From the NCBI RefSeq assembly GCF_003399645.1, contig NZ_NBXD01000025.1, forward strand, positions 62,001 through 126,000: a DNA stretch of 64,000 nt, in the 5' to 3' direction. This stretch comes from Subtercola boreus (GTDB lineage: Bacteria; Actinomycetota; Actinomycetes; Actinomycetales; Microbacteriaceae). Of this stretch, positions 1 to 9,165 are shown in pieces. Every line of letters starts with the position of its first letter. Position 1 is the stretch's first letter. Position numbers and translations under genes: made by a program. Under the pieces are notes generated by a model. The model saw nothing but the letters and a program-made list of their open reading frames with translations, was not told where the DNA came from and searched no databases.

Positions 1-536
1 GCGCGTGCCCGGTCCTGGGCGGCTGCGAGGCCCTCGATGGCCCGAACATCGGTGCGCGCCATGATGAGCAGGTTCGGGTCGCGCCGGGCGTCGGCGGCCG
101 CGCGGATGCGCTTGAGCGCGACATCCAGCTCGACCACCTGTTTGCCGTCGAGGTGCCCACAGCGTTTCGGGTTGACCTGGTCTTCGATGTGCAGGCCCGC
201 GACGCCGGCGTCTTCGAGGGTCTGGATGCTGCGGGCCACGTTCATGGGTTCACCGAACCCGGTGTCGGCGTCGACCAGTACGGGCAGGTCGGTCATGCGG
301 GCGATCTGCTGGGTACGACCGGCCACCTCGGTGAGCGTGGTGAGCCCGATGTCGGGCAGCCCCAGGTCGGCGGAGAGCACTGCGCCCGAGACGTAGACGC
401 CCTCGAAGCCCTTGGCCTGGATCATCTTGGCCGAGAGGGGGTTGAACGCACCAGGGAGCCGGTGCAACTTTCCGGTGGCCAGCGATGCGCGGAAGTCGGC
501 GCGCTTGGCGGCCGGGGTCTTGGTGGCGTACAGCAT
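1..536 (-). CDS. prpB: 2-methylisocitrate lyase PrpB, 3' end cut by window
   Basis: Cleaves 2-methylisocitrate to pyruvate and succinate, the last step of the methylcitrate cycle for propionate. Only the first 178 residues are inside the window. Visible are the PEP-mutase/ICL barrel start, the metal-site strand VDADTGFGEP (about residues 88-97) and the catalytic loop KRCGH (124-128) typical of methylisocitrate and isocitrate lyases. The ATG at 536 overlaps the prpD stop by one base (TGATG), so translation is probably coupled. The position after prpD favours PrpB over isocitrate lyase, and the N-terminus is short as in PrpB. A citrate synthase-like prpC may follow outside the window, but that is inference. 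Confidence 0.93.
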   Translation of the reverse strand, partial: MLYATKTPAAKRADFRASLATGKLHRLPGAFNPLSAKMIQAKGFEGVYVSGAVLSADLGLPDIGLTTLTEVAGRTQQIARMTDLPVLVDADTGFGEPMNVARSIQTLEDAGVAGLHIEDQVNPKRCGHLDGKQVVELDVALKRIRAAADARRDPNLLIMARTDVRAIEGLAAAQDRAR

Positions 537-2053
537 CAGAACAGTCCCTTCGGTGTTTCGACGGAGGCCAGGAGACCGGGCTTCGCGACGATGGTGAGCT
601 GGCGCACTTCGTCGGCGGTCAGCTCGTAGGTGCGCTCGGCGAGCGCGAGGAAGCGCTCGATCTCGGTGTCTTCCAGAACGCCCGCCGCGAGGGTGCGGAA
701 CTTGTCGACGTAGTCCGCTCTCTGGAACGGCCTCGCGCCCAGCGGGTGCGCATCCGCCACGGCGATCTCATCGACGATGCGTTCGCCGTTCGCGAGCTCG
801 ATCTCGACGCGGCCGCCGAACGCCTTCTCGGTGACGTCGTTGGAATGGTAGCGACGGGTCCACTCCGCGTCTTCGACGGTGGTGACCTTGTTCCAGAGGG
901 CGACCGTGTCTTCGCGTGCGGCCCGGGACGGCAGGTACGACGCTTCGTGGTTCCACGATCCATCCTGCAGCGCGACCGTGAAGATGTAGGGAATCGAGTG
1001 GTCGAGCGTCTCGCGCGAGGCGGTGGGGTCGTACTTCTGCGGGTCGCCGGCGCCCGATCCGATCACGAAGTGGGTGTGGTGCGACGTGTGCAGCACGATC
1101 CTGGTGACGTTCGCCGGGTCGACGAGTTCCGGATGCTCGGAGTGCAGTCTTCGGGCCAGGTCGATCCACGCCTGAGCCTGGTACTCGGCCGAGTGCTCCT
1201 TCGTGTAGCTGTCGAGAATGGCGCGCTTGGGCTCGCCCTTCGCGGGCAGGGAGACCTCGTAGACGCGGCCCGGGCCACCGAGCAGCCAGGCGATCACGCC
1301 GTCTTCGCCCTCGTAGATGGGCGTCGGGCTGGTCTCGCCGCGCATCGCCCGGTCGACCGCCTCGACGGCCATCTTGCCGGCGAAGGCCGGGGCGTGCGCC
1401 TTCCAACTGGAGATCTCGCCCTTGCGGGACTGGCGGGTGGCCGTGGTCACGTGCAGTGCCTGGCCGACGGCCTGGAAGATGGTCTCGATATCCAGGCTCA
1501 GCAGGGTGCCGATGCCGGCGGCGGCACTCGGGCCGAGGTGGGCGACATGGTCGATCTTGAACTCGTGCAGGCTGATGGCCTTGACCAGGTCGATCTGGAT
1601 CTCGTAACCGGTCGCGATGCCGCGCACGAGGTCGGCGCCGGTCTTTCCGGCGTGCTGGGCGACCGCGAGGATCGGCGGGATGTTGTCGCCCGGGTGCGAG
1701 TACTCGGCGGCGAGGAAGGTGTCGTGGAAGTCGAGTTCCCGCACGGCGACGCCGTTCGCCCAGGCGGCCCACTCGGGGCTCGAGGCCTGGTCGGCGGGCA
1801 GCCCGAACACGGTGGCGCCCGGGGCGTAGGGGTGCGCCTCGGCCTGCGAGCGCGCAGACACGACGGGCCGGCGGGTGAGGGAGGCTGCGGCGACGCTGGC
1901 GTTGTCGATGATGCGGTTGATCACCATGTCGATCACCTCGGGGGTGACCTCGACGGGGTCGGCGGCGACACGGGCGATGCGGTGGGCGAGCTGGTTCTCA
2001 CGGGGCAGGGGTTCGTCGCTCCTGTGGGTTCGCACGTTCAGGGATTCGACCAT
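536..2053 (-). CDS. prpD: 2-methylcitrate dehydratase PrpD (MmgE/PrpD family)
   Basis: Dehydrates 2-methylcitrate in the cytoplasmic methylcitrate cycle. The protein is 505 residues, the usual size for PrpD. The family-typical stretches seen are an N-terminal all-helical domain with [10 protein letters not shown] near residue 50, the [10 protein letters not shown] segment, and a C-terminal [15 protein letters not shown] block. The ATG at 2053 follows a GAGAGGA ribosome site; the same frame stays open upstream through the regulator gene, but that part has no family similarity. It lies 32 bp downstream of the GntR-type regulator and overlaps prpB by one base, giving the order regulator-prpD-prpB on the minus strand. 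Confidence 0.95.
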   Translation of the reverse strand: MVESLNVRTHRSDEPLPRENQLAHRIARVAADPVEVTPEVIDMVINRIIDNASVAAASLTRRPVVSARSQAEAHPYAPGATVFGLPADQASSPEWAAWANGVAVRELDFHDTFLAAEYSHPGDNIPPILAVAQHAGKTGADLVRGIATGYEIQIDLVKAISLHEFKIDHVAHLGPSAAAGIGTLLSLDIETIFQAVGQALHVTTATRQSRKGEISSWKAHAPAFAGKMAVEAVDRAMRGETSPTPIYEGEDGVIAWLLGGPGRVYEVSLPAKGEPKRAILDSYTKEHSAEYQAQAWIDLARRLHSEHPELVDPANVTRIVLHTSHHTHFVIGSGAGDPQKYDPTASRETLDHSIPYIFTVALQDGSWNHEASYLPSRAAREDTVALWNKVTTVEDAEWTRRYHSNDVTEKAFGGRVEIELANGERIVDEIAVADAHPLGARPFQRADYVDKFRTLAAGVLEDTEIERFLALAERTYELTADEVRQLTIVAKPGLLASVETPKGLF

Positions 2054-2085
2054 GGCGGGTCCTCTCGGGTCAGGGCTGGGGCGGG

Positions 2086-2739
2086 TCAGGGCTGGGCGGG
2101 CGCGGCGGCTTCGACGATCGCGTGGAACGACTTGGCGAGGTGCACGTGCGTGGCGTGGGAGGCGAGCTCGGCGTCGCCGTCGTGGATGGCCTGCACGATC
2201 ATCCGGTGTTCGGCGGCAGCTTCGAGCAGGCGCTCGGGGTTGTCCTTCGACAGACGCCGCACGCGGGCGAGGTGGATGCGGAGGCCGGCGAGGGCGGCAA
2301 CGAGATAGGAGCTCTGCACGGCTTCGTCGACGGCCCGGTCGAACTCGCGCACCAGGTCGTAGTAGGCATGGCGGCCGGGATCGTCGGCGCCGAGCAGCGC
2401 AGGGGCCTCGCGAAAGCCATCGAGCAGCGCCTTGAAGACCTGCGGATCGCGCCGCGCCGCGGCGAGCCGCGCTGCCTGCTGTTCGAGGGCCTGGCGCAGT
2501 TCGAACAGCTCTGCGACGTTCTCGGTCGAGACCGCGGTGACGACGAGCCCGCGGCCGGACTCTGCGCTCAGCAGCCCGTCGGCCTGCAGCCGACCGAGCG
2601 CCGCGCGAAGCGGAGTTCGCGAGATACCGAGTCGCGCGGCGGTCTCGACCTCGCCCAGAGTCGTGCCGGGCCCGAGCTGCCAGTCGAGGATCTCGTCGCG
2701 GAGGAGCTCGTATGCCCGGTCGCTCGCTCGTGACGCCAT
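2086..2739 (-). CDS. GntR/FadR-family regulator of the prp operon (FCD domain)
   Basis: A 217-residue DNA-binding regulator. The N-terminal winged helix includes the [31 protein letters not shown]-type GntR region (about residues 12-60, containing LGISRTPLR), followed by an all-helical FCD ligand domain with the [10 protein letters not shown] segment. The ATG at 2739 has a good GGAGGT site 5 nt upstream; a longer reading from 2850 would lack one. As the first gene of the prp operon it probably senses a propionate-derived metabolite and controls prpDB and itself. TGTACA-type sites in the upstream gap are candidate operators. The ligand is not deducible from sequence. Confidence 0.88.
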   Translation of the reverse strand: MASRASDRAYELLRDEILDWQLGPGTTLGEVETAARLGISRTPLRAALGRLQADGLLSAESGRGLVVTAVSTENVAELFELRQALEQQAARLAAARRDPQVFKALLDGFREAPALLGADDPGRHAYYDLVREFDRAVDEAVQSSYLVAALAGLRIHLARVRRLSKDNPERLLEAAAEHRMIVQAIHDGDAELASHATHVHLAKSFHAIVEAAAPAQP

Positions 2740-2779
2740 TCGCACCTCCACCGCCTCGCTGCCTCGCTGCCCCCTCAAA

Positions 2780-2850
2780 TGTACACAAAGGGCGCCCGAT
2801 AGTGAAGCCGGGTGCCCCCGAGGGCTCGATCGGAGCGTTTGTGTGTACAA
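2780..2850. promoter_or_regulatory. Candidate GntR operator pair (TGTACA sites)
   Basis: The gap between the GntR gene and the divergent membrane gene holds TGTACACAAA (2780-2789) and the opposing TTTGTGTGTACA (2838-2849), roughly an inverted pair. Further TGTAC/GGTACA-like words lie at 2855-2860 and 2880-2885. Palindromic TGTACA half-sites at a divergent promoter fit binding by the adjacent GntR protein. The sites are seen; their function is inference. Confidence 0.5.
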
Positions 2851-2887
2851 AGCCGGTACAGAGATGCCCGCCGGGTAGCGTGTACCT

Positions 2888-3817
2888 GTGCGCCCTGTCC
2901 CCGCCTCACGCTCGTCGTTCCGAACCAGCCGGTGGTTCAGGCTCGTCTGGATCGTGCCGGCCGTGCTGGTCGGTGCCCTTCTCCTCGTGCTGCTCGCTGT
3001 GGCGATCCGTTCCTCCGATGGCGGGCAGCGGTTTCTGGCCTCCTACCCCGGCCAGTCGGTGCTGCCCTCGTTCGTGCCCGTCGGCCTTCCCTGGTGGCTG
3101 AACGGGCTGCACGCGACCAACACTTTCTTCCTGCTGCTCATCGTGCGCACCGGCTGGGTGCTGCGGGCGAAGAAGCGGCCAGCCGTGCGCTGGGCGCGGC
3201 GCGTCGGGCCGTTCCGGCAGAACGGGGTGCAGAAGATCTCGCTCACCTCGTGGTTCCACCTCACCCTGACCGCCCTCTGGGTGCTGAACGGCATCATCCC
3301 GTACGTGCTGCTCTTCGCCACGGGGCAGTGGGCCCGCATCGTCCCGACCTCGTGGGACATCGTTCCGAACGCCGTGTCGGCCGCCCTGCAGTACGCCTCG
3401 CTGAACTGGCCCACCGAGAACGGCTGGGTCGACTACAACGCCCTGCAGGTTTTGTCGTACTTCGCGATCACGTTCGTCGCCGCTCCGCTGGCGATCATCA
3501 CAGGGCTTCGGATGTCGCCGGCCTGGGCCACCCGCATGCGACGGTTCGACACGCGGTTCACCCTCCGCACGGCGCGTTCGCTGCACGTGGCCACCATGTA
3601 CTTCTTCATCGGCTTCGTGATCGTGCACGTCACGCTGGTGCTCGCGACCGGCGCGCTCCGCAACCTGAACCATATGTACGCCGGGCGCGACGATCAGACG
3701 TGGGCGGGGTTCTGGCTCTTCGTGCTGTCGATCCTGGTGATGATCGCCGGGTGGATCGCGGCCCGACCTCCGCTGCTGAAACCGGTCGCCGCACTGACCG
3801 GAACCCTGTCGCGGTAA
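2888..3817 (+). CDS. Cytochrome b561/b6-like integral membrane protein
   Basis: A 309-residue protein with about six hydrophobic helices and histidines placed within them as in diheme cytochrome b domains: H75 (NGLHATN), H124 (SWFHLTL), H233 (SLHVATM) and H247 (VIVHVTL). Basic loops lie between helices. It resembles the membrane cytochrome b subunits that pass electrons between quinol and an oxidoreductase, but no partner subunit is next to it; a thiolase follows 45 bp later. The GTG at 2888 has only a weak ribosome site, so an upstream leaderless start is possible. The specific electron donor and acceptor are unknown. Confidence 0.65.
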   Translation: MRPVPASRSSFRTSRWFRLVWIVPAVLVGALLLVLLAVAIRSSDGGQRFLASYPGQSVLPSFVPVGLPWWLNGLHATNTFFLLLIVRTGWVLRAKKRPAVRWARRVGPFRQNGVQKISLTSWFHLTLTALWVLNGIIPYVLLFATGQWARIVPTSWDIVPNAVSAALQYASLNWPTENGWVDYNALQVLSYFAITFVAAPLAIITGLRMSPAWATRMRRFDTRFTLRTARSLHVATMYFFIGFVIVHVTLVLATGALRNLNHMYAGRDDQTWAGFWLFVLSILVMIAGWIAARPPLLKPVAALTGTLSR

Positions 3818-3862
3818 AGTCGTCCCTGTTCGATTCGACACTGCTGACGAAAGCGATCCCCC

Positions 3863-5125
3863 GTGATCCAGAACTCCCCCACCCGCGGTACCGACGCTGT
3901 GATCGTCGCCGGAGCCCGCACTCCCTTCGGCCGGCTCCTCGGCCAGCTCGCCTCGCTCAGTGCGGTGCAGCTCGGCGCGGCGGCCATCCGCGGAGCCCTC
4001 GACCGCGCCGGAGTCGATGCGGCCGATGTCGACGTCGTCATCATGGGCCAGGTACTGCAGGCCGGCCAGGGCCAGAACCCGGCACGGCAGAGCGCACTCA
4101 GCGCCGGCATCGGCTGGAACGTTCCGGCCGTCACCCTGAACAAGGTCTGCCTGTCGGGGCTCGAAGCCATCATCGACGCGGCGCGCCTCATTCAGACGGG
4201 CGAGGCATCCGTCGTTGTCGCGGGCGGGCAGGAGTCGATGACCAACGCTCCACACGTGCTGCCCACCGGGCGAACGGGCCAGAAGTTCGGCAACGTGACC
4301 CTCATCGACACCGCCGCCTTCGACGGGTTGACGGATGCCTACGACGGCGAGTCGATGGGCCTCTCGACCGAGAAGGGCAACGGCCGGCTCACGATCGAAC
4401 GACCCGAACAGGACGCCGTGGCGCTGCAGTCGCACCTGCGGGCGGCGGCAGCGCAGGCCTCCGGGGTCTTCGACGACGAGATCGTGCCGGTGGAGGTACC
4501 GAGCCGGCGCGGGGCGCCGACCGTGCTGTCGGTCGACGAGGGCGTGCGCGGCGAATCGACGCTGGAGTCGCTGTCGGCGCTGAGGCCGGCGTTCTCGCCC
4601 GAGGGCACCATCACCGCAGGAAACTCCTCGCCGCTGAGCGATGGCGCAGCGGCGGTGGTCGTGACCAGCCGTGCGTACGCCGAAGCGCACGGGCTGACGT
4701 GGCTCGCGGTCGTCGGCGCAGCGGGCCAGGTCGCGGGACCCGACAACTCACTGCAGTCGCAGCCGTCGAGGGCCATCGCGGCGGCGCTGGCCCGCTCCGC
4801 GCGCCTCGCGGCGGAGCGTGGCGGCCAAGGTTCCGCCACTCCCGACGCCGCCCCGTCAGCCACCGAGGTCACCGACCTCGACTTCATCGAAATCAACGAA
4901 GCCTTCGCCGCCGTCAGCGTGCAGTCGATGCGCGACCTCGGAATCGACGACACCACCGTCAACCTGCACGGAGGCGCCATCGCCCTCGGCCACCCCATCG
5001 GAGCCTCCGGCGCCCGCATCGCCCTGCACGCCGCCCTCGAACTCTCCCGCCGCGGCACCGGCCACGCGGCCGTCGCCATGTGCGGCGGAGGCGGCCAGGG
5101 CGACGCCCTCCTCCTCTCCCTCTGA
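3863..5125 (+). CDS. Acetyl-CoA C-acyltransferase (thiolase)
   Basis: Degradative or biosynthetic thiolase of 420 residues that condenses or cleaves acyl-CoA. The active-site nucleophile is C96 in NKVCLSG; the C-terminal part carries the NEAFA loop, the GGAIALGHPIGASG histidine loop and the CGGGGQGDA cysteine loop, so all catalytic residues are present. A 20-residue stretch near 330-350 (rich in Gly, Ala, Ser) is a small insertion relative to usual thiolases. It starts at a GTG at 3863. The neighbouring membrane cytochrome does not reveal the pathway; acetoacetyl-CoA formation and beta-oxidation are both possible. Confidence 0.93.
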   Translation: MIQNSPTRGTDAVIVAGARTPFGRLLGQLASLSAVQLGAAAIRGALDRAGVDAADVDVVIMGQVLQAGQGQNPARQSALSAGIGWNVPAVTLNKVCLSGLEAIIDAARLIQTGEASVVVAGGQESMTNAPHVLPTGRTGQKFGNVTLIDTAAFDGLTDAYDGESMGLSTEKGNGRLTIERPEQDAVALQSHLRAAAAQASGVFDDEIVPVEVPSRRGAPTVLSVDEGVRGESTLESLSALRPAFSPEGTITAGNSSPLSDGAAAVVVTSRAYAEAHGLTWLAVVGAAGQVAGPDNSLQSQPSRAIAAALARSARLAAERGGQGSATPDAAPSATEVTDLDFIEINEAFAAVSVQSMRDLGIDDTTVNLHGGAIALGHPIGASGARIALHAALELSRRGTGHAAVAMCGGGGQGDALLLSL

Positions 5126-5149
5126 CCCGCACCGACAGCCCGCCGGCGC

Positions 5150-7447
5150 TCATTCCATCTGTCGCCATCGGCGGAGCCTGCCCGCGGCACGCCTCCGCAG
5201 TCGGTCGTGCGGCGTGCCGAGCGGATTGTCGGAGACCATGTAGGTCCACGTCGTGGCCGGGCGCCGGAGGCCGAGGTCGTCCAGCGGACGAAGAAGGCCG
5301 CCGACCGCCAGGCCCTCGACGGTCGCGGCTGCAGCATCATGCACGACCTTCCAGAAGTGTTCGAACTCGCCGAGGGCAATTCGGTGGAACTCCTCGAACG
5401 GCACGTCACCTGACAACGCCCGAAGGTGGATGCCGTCCCGCAGCTCCGTGAGCCGACCCAGGTGATCCTGCCAAGCGACATCGAAATGGAATACCAGGAT
5501 GTTCCGCAACGCGGCATCGATCACCGCGAGGTCGAGACCACGAGCGATGGTGTCGAGGTGCTGGGCGGTTCGCTCACGCAACAGCAGAACTTCCCCCTCC
5601 CCGGCGGCCAGTCCTTCCCTCCGTCGAAGAACCGCAGCCCGTTGCAGGGAGATCGCGCGGTTGTAGTTCCAGGTGGATTGTTGCCTGTCGAGGTGCACGC
5701 CCTCGGCGATGTTCTGGCAGTCGTCGACGATGTCGAGCCGTGACCGGGCATCCATTCTCGCCCCCTTCCGCGCGATCCTGTTCTTCACGAAGACAGGCGC
5801 GTTGCGCTGCACGAGGTCGTCTTCGAGGCTGGCGAAGATGACGCTGCTGCCGGGATCGCCCTGGCGACCCGCACGACCACGCAGCTGAGCGTCGAGACGC
5901 CGGCTCGCGTACCTGCCCGAAGCAACGACCGCCAGGCCACCGATGGCGGCAACATCGTCATCGACACCGTGTGCGCCCAGCACGATGTCGACGCCCCGTC
6001 CAGACATCTGGGTCGAGATGGTCACCGCCCCGCGCCGGCCGGCGGCGGCGATGACGTCGGCCTCATCAGCGTCGTTCCGCGCGTTGAGCACGGCCGCCAC
6101 GATTCCCCTCTCAGCGAGGCGGGCCGCGAGGTCGTCCGACTCCGCGACGCTCTGTGTTCCGACGAGAATGGGCCGCTGTTCCCGGTGGAGCCGTTGGACC
6201 TCATCGAGGAGGGCCTCGTTCGCCTCGTGCCTGCTCAGAGAGACAGGTCGGGATTCATCGATGCGGCGGTTCGGCAGACGACGCTCAATGCGTCCCGTCT
6301 GCACGCCGTAGAACTCGTGGAGTTCGGCCGCCACCGCTACGGCCGTGCCTGTCATTCCCGACAGCAGTGGGTAGGAGACCAACAGTTCCTGCACCGTGAG
6401 GGTGTCGAGCACGATACCCGACGGGCTCGGCTCGAGCTGTTCCTGCGCTTCGATGGCGGCGTGCAGGCCATCGGGCCAACGCTGCGCGTCGGCGACCCGG
6501 CCCCTCGCGGTATTGACCAGCTGAACCGCCCCATCGGTGATCAGATAGTCGACGTCGCGCCGAACCAGATGGGCAGCGTGCAGAGCCAGATTGATCTGGA
6601 TCAGCAGATCGAGGTTCTCTTCGTCGTGCAGATTGATGCCGCCCAGCGTCGACTCAACGAGGTCGTAACCCGCATCGCTGAGGGCGATGGTGGTGCGTTC
6701 GGAGTCGATCTCGACGTGTGTCGCCCCATCGAGGCCTGCGACCAGAGCGGCGGCCTGCTTCGCATAGGTGACTACTGTCGCCGACTCGCCGGCGAGCACA
6801 AGTGGGGTCGTTGCCTCGTCGATCATCACCGAGTCCGCCTCGTCGACGATCGCCACATCGAATCGCGGAGACACCCGGCCGTCGGGTGCAGTGGCCAGCC
6901 GATCGCGCAGGACATCGAAACCCAGCTCGCTCACCGAGACGTAGACGACGTCACGGGTGTAGGCCTCGCGGCGTGCGGGCATCGAGGAGGCCTGACCGAT
7001 CCAGCCGACGCTGATTCCGAGCAGGGCATAGAGGCTGGACATCCACCGGGCGTCACGCTCGGCGAGGTAGTCGTTGACGGAGAGGACGTGCACATGGCGC
7101 CCGCTCAGAACCTGCACCGATGCGGCGAGCGCTCCAGCGAGGGTCTTGCCCTCTCCGGTATCCATTTCGACAATCAGTCCGGAGACGAGGGCGGCCGCCG
7201 CGGCCAGCTGGGTATCGTGGGGTGCGATGCACAGCTGCCGACGGGCCGCCTCAGCTGCCCGGGCGAGAAACTCGACCACATCGGGTTGCGGTTCAAATGC
7301 CCGGGCCGCGAGGTCCGCATCCGATGACGACCGGTGCCCCTCAGTCGCGATTCGGGCGGCGATCGCTGTGGTCTGATGACGCTCCATCGACACCCAGCCC
7401 GGTCGGCCCAACAGGCTGTTGGCACGGGCGAGCAGCCACGGTCTCAT
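5150..7447 (-). CDS. secA2: SecA2-type accessory preprotein translocase ATPase
   Basis: A 765-residue DEAD-like motor of the SecA family. It has Walker A TGEGKT (97-102), the Walker B region VDEADSVMIDEATTPL, the preprotein crosslinking region, GMTGT, the TQMSGRGVDI motif and the RGRAGRQGDPGSS arginine finger block. It is shorter than housekeeping SecA (about 850-950 residues), ends without the C-terminal cysteine-rich zinc tail, and several canonical residues differ (YASRR for HESRR), as in accessory SecA2 proteins. It would export a subset of proteins through SecYEG. No SecY2, Asp or serine-rich substrate gene is adjacent. It is divergent from udgX. Confidence 0.85.
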   Translation of the reverse strand: MRPWLLARANSLLGRPGWVSMERHQTTAIAARIATEGHRSSSDADLAARAFEPQPDVVEFLARAAEAARRQLCIAPHDTQLAAAAALVSGLIVEMDTGEGKTLAGALAASVQVLSGRHVHVLSVNDYLAERDARWMSSLYALLGISVGWIGQASSMPARREAYTRDVVYVSVSELGFDVLRDRLATAPDGRVSPRFDVAIVDEADSVMIDEATTPLVLAGESATVVTYAKQAAALVAGLDGATHVEIDSERTTIALSDAGYDLVESTLGGINLHDEENLDLLIQINLALHAAHLVRRDVDYLITDGAVQLVNTARGRVADAQRWPDGLHAAIEAQEQLEPSPSGIVLDTLTVQELLVSYPLLSGMTGTAVAVAAELHEFYGVQTGRIERRLPNRRIDESRPVSLSRHEANEALLDEVQRLHREQRPILVGTQSVAESDDLAARLAERGIVAAVLNARNDADEADVIAAAGRRGAVTISTQMSGRGVDIVLGAHGVDDDVAAIGGLAVVASGRYASRRLDAQLRGRAGRQGDPGSSVIFASLEDDLVQRNAPVFVKNRIARKGARMDARSRLDIVDDCQNIAEGVHLDRQQSTWNYNRAISLQRAAVLRRREGLAAGEGEVLLLRERTAQHLDTIARGLDLAVIDAALRNILVFHFDVAWQDHLGRLTELRDGIHLRALSGDVPFEEFHRIALGEFEHFWKVVHDAAAATVEGLAVGGLLRPLDDLGLRRPATTWTYMVSDNPLGTPHDRLRRRAAGRLRRWRQME

Positions 7448-7554
7448 CGGAACATCCGAGTATTCATCATTTCACCCTAGCGCCCGCGGGCGGCGCGGGG
7501 AAGCGTATTCGCAAGGGGGTTGAGCAGAGTGGGGCTGTGCGGAACAGTCGGAGC

Positions 7555-8205
7555 ATGAGCGAACAGATCGAACGACCGGGTGCCGCCGCGTGGGTGCCGG
7601 CGAGGGCGGATGCGGGCCGGCTGCGGGCGGCAGCAGCCGAGTGCCGGGGCTGCGAACTCTGGCATGACGCGACGCAGGTGGTGTTCTCGGCGGGCCCCGC
7701 GTCTGCTCCCCTGATGCTCGTGGGCGAGCAGCCCGGCGACCGTGAGGATCTCGAAGGGCGCCCGTTCGTGGGGCCTGCCGGGCGACTGCTCGCCGACGCA
7801 GTGACGGAGGCGGGCATCGACCGCAAATCGCTGTACGTGACGAATGCGGTCAAACACTTCCGCTTCGAAGAGCGGGGGCAGCGGCGCATCCACAAGACGC
7901 CGGGCGTGGGCCACGTGGTGGCGTGTCACCCCTGGCTCGAGGCGGAGGTCGCCGCTGTGGCTCCGCAGGTCATCCTGTGCCTGGGTGCGACCGCAGCGCG
8001 CTCGGTGCTCGGGCGCCCGGCCTCGGTCACGAAGGAGCGCGGGAGGGTACTCGACGCTCCGGCCGCCCTGGGCCCCGGCGTGAAGGTGCTTGTCACGAAT
8101 CACCCGTCGGCCGTGCTCAGAATGCGTGGCGAAGCGGGCTTCGACGACGCCCTGGCCGGCCTCGTCGCCGACCTCAGGCTCGCCGCCTCACATGTCGGCG
8201 AATAG
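7555..8205 (+). CDS. udgX: UdgX-type uracil-DNA glycosylase/binding protein
   Basis: A 216-residue member of the uracil-DNA glycosylase superfamily. It has the motif GEQPGDREDLEGRPFVGPAG, a Fe-S cysteine pattern (C30, C33, C124, C142) and the NHPSAVLR motif. The hallmark of UdgX is the insertion loop (here QRRIH, H113), whose histidine in the mycobacterial enzyme forms a covalent bond with the uracil site after excision. The ATG at 7555 is preceded by GGAG-like sequence; the frame is open further upstream but that part is antisense to secA2. It is convergent with carD and separated by a perfect palindrome. Confidence 0.92.
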   Translation: MSEQIERPGAAAWVPARADAGRLRAAAAECRGCELWHDATQVVFSAGPASAPLMLVGEQPGDREDLEGRPFVGPAGRLLADAVTEAGIDRKSLYVTNAVKHFRFEERGQRRIHKTPGVGHVVACHPWLEAEVAAVAPQVILCLGATAARSVLGRPASVTKERGRVLDAPAALGPGVKVLVTNHPSAVLRMRGEAGFDDALAGLVADLRLAASHVGE

Positions 8206-8208
8206 CCA

Positions 8209-8226
8209 CCGCACCCGCGGGTGCGG
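8209..8226. terminator. Palindrome between convergent udgX and carD
   Basis: An 18-bp perfect palindrome (CCGCACCCG followed directly by its complement) fills the short gap between the udgX stop and the carD stop. Its place suggests a bidirectional terminator, although there is no T tract and no unpaired loop in the perfect form. Confidence 0.45.
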
Positions 8227-8231
8227 GAGTG

Positions 8232-8720
8232 CTACTTGACCGCTGCCAGCACGTCGTCGAGCAACAGTGATGCCTTCTCGTCGGTGAGCGACTGGGCGAG
8301 CGCGAGCTCGGAAACGAGGATCTGCCGGGCCTTCTCGAGCATGCGCTTCTCACCGGCGGAGACGCCCTTGTCTTCGTTGCGGCGCCACAGGTCGCGCACG
8401 ACCTCGCCCACGCGGTTGACGTCACCCGAGGCCATCTTCTCCTGGTTGGCCTTGTAGCGACGCGACCAGTTGCCCGGCTCCTCGACGAACGGGTTCTGCA
8501 GCACGTCGTAGACGGCCTGCACACCGGCGTCGTCGATGACGTCGCGCACGCCGACCAGGTCGATGTTGTCGACCGGGATCTTGATGGTCAGCTCGCTGGT
8601 GTGCACGTTCAGCGTGATGAACTGCTTTTCGGTGCCCTTGACGTCACGCGACTCGATGGCCGTGATGGTGACCGCGCCGTGGTGGGGGTAGACGAGTGTC
8701 TCGCCGACTTCAATCTTCAA
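8232..8720 (-). CDS. carD: CarD-family RNA polymerase-binding transcription regulator
   Basis: A 162-residue protein, the same length as mycobacterial CarD. The N-terminal Tudor-like RNAP interaction domain begins [11 protein letters not shown], and the C-terminal helical DNA-binding domain has [18 protein letters not shown] and [13 protein letters not shown], all strongly conserved. CarD stabilises RNAP open complexes at rRNA and other promoters and is usually essential. It starts at a TTG (8720) with AGAGG nine bases upstream; no better in-frame start exists. It is transcribed alone, with a -10-like box upstream. Confidence 0.96.
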   Translation of the reverse strand: MKIEVGETLVYPHHGAVTITAIESRDVKGTEKQFITLNVHTSELTIKIPVDNIDLVGVRDVIDDAGVQAVYDVLQNPFVEEPGNWSRRYKANQEKMASGDVNRVGEVVRDLWRRNEDKGVSAGEKRMLEKARQILVSELALAQSLTDEKASLLLDDVLAAVK

Positions 8721-8770
8721 TTACTACAGCCTCTGTTCAAAAATAGCTTGCGCAGTGAGCACAGAGTGCT

Positions 8771-8776
8771 ATTGTA
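8771..8776 (-). promoter_or_regulatory. Candidate carD -10 element
   Basis: TACAAT on the minus strand lies about 50 nt upstream of the carD start, a good match to the actinobacterial sigma70-type -10 (TANNNT). No convincing -35 was found, which is common for actinobacterial promoters. Confidence 0.4.
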
Positions 8777-8808
8777 CTCGACCCCGAGCCCACCTCCGGC
8801 CGTCGGCG

Positions 8809-9165
8809 TCAGAGCCGACCATTCGTGGGCGTGGGCTGGGGCTGCCAGCCGTGCTCGCCGAGCATCCGCCAGACCGTCTTCGTCAGATCGGGGTGCTGCA
8901 GGGCGATCTGTCGGAGCACCCGGTATTCCCGGGCACTGGATGCCCGTTGTTCGCCGTTCGCGACGATGGCCTCCGCGCGGAGCAGGTAGACGACGAGCTC
9001 ATCGACGGTCGGAAGCTGCTCCATGAACTCCCACGGGTCTTCACCGCCCAGCAACCGCTCGTGCACGACGGTCTCGAGTTCCTCGCGAGCCTCGGCGCGC
9101 AGAACCTCGAGGCTCGCGCGCTGGCGCGGGAACGCGTGTGCTGAATCGGGGCCGGTTGGCGTCAA
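8809..9165 (-). CDS. Small predicted helical protein of unknown function
   Basis: A 118-residue protein, charged and predicted mostly helical, with no signal peptide or membrane segment. I do not recognise the family. The TTG start at 9165 overlaps the stop of the upstream dienelactone hydrolase gene (TTGA), which suggests a two-gene operon and supports this unusual start. The region up to about residue 95 looks coherent (ELETVVHERLLGGEDPWEF; VDELVVYLLRAEAI); the last 15 residues are Pro/Thr-rich. It may be a lineage-specific protein. Confidence 0.55.
   Translation of the reverse strand: MTPTGPDSAHAFPRQRASLEVLRAEAREELETVVHERLLGGEDPWEFMEQLPTVDELVVYLLRAEAIVANGEQRASSAREYRVLRQIALQHPDLTKTVWRMLGEHGWQPQPTPTNGRL

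Noticed and set aside
485-2308. Plus-strand open frame over prpD
   Set aside because: Shadow of the prpD gene in GC-rich DNA; no protein features, and prpD matches its family over the full length.
2812-5451. Very long plus-strand Arg-rich frame over the cytochrome and thiolase genes
   Set aside because: Arg/Pro/Gly-rich shadow typical of GC-rich coding DNA; both true genes in other frames have family motifs.
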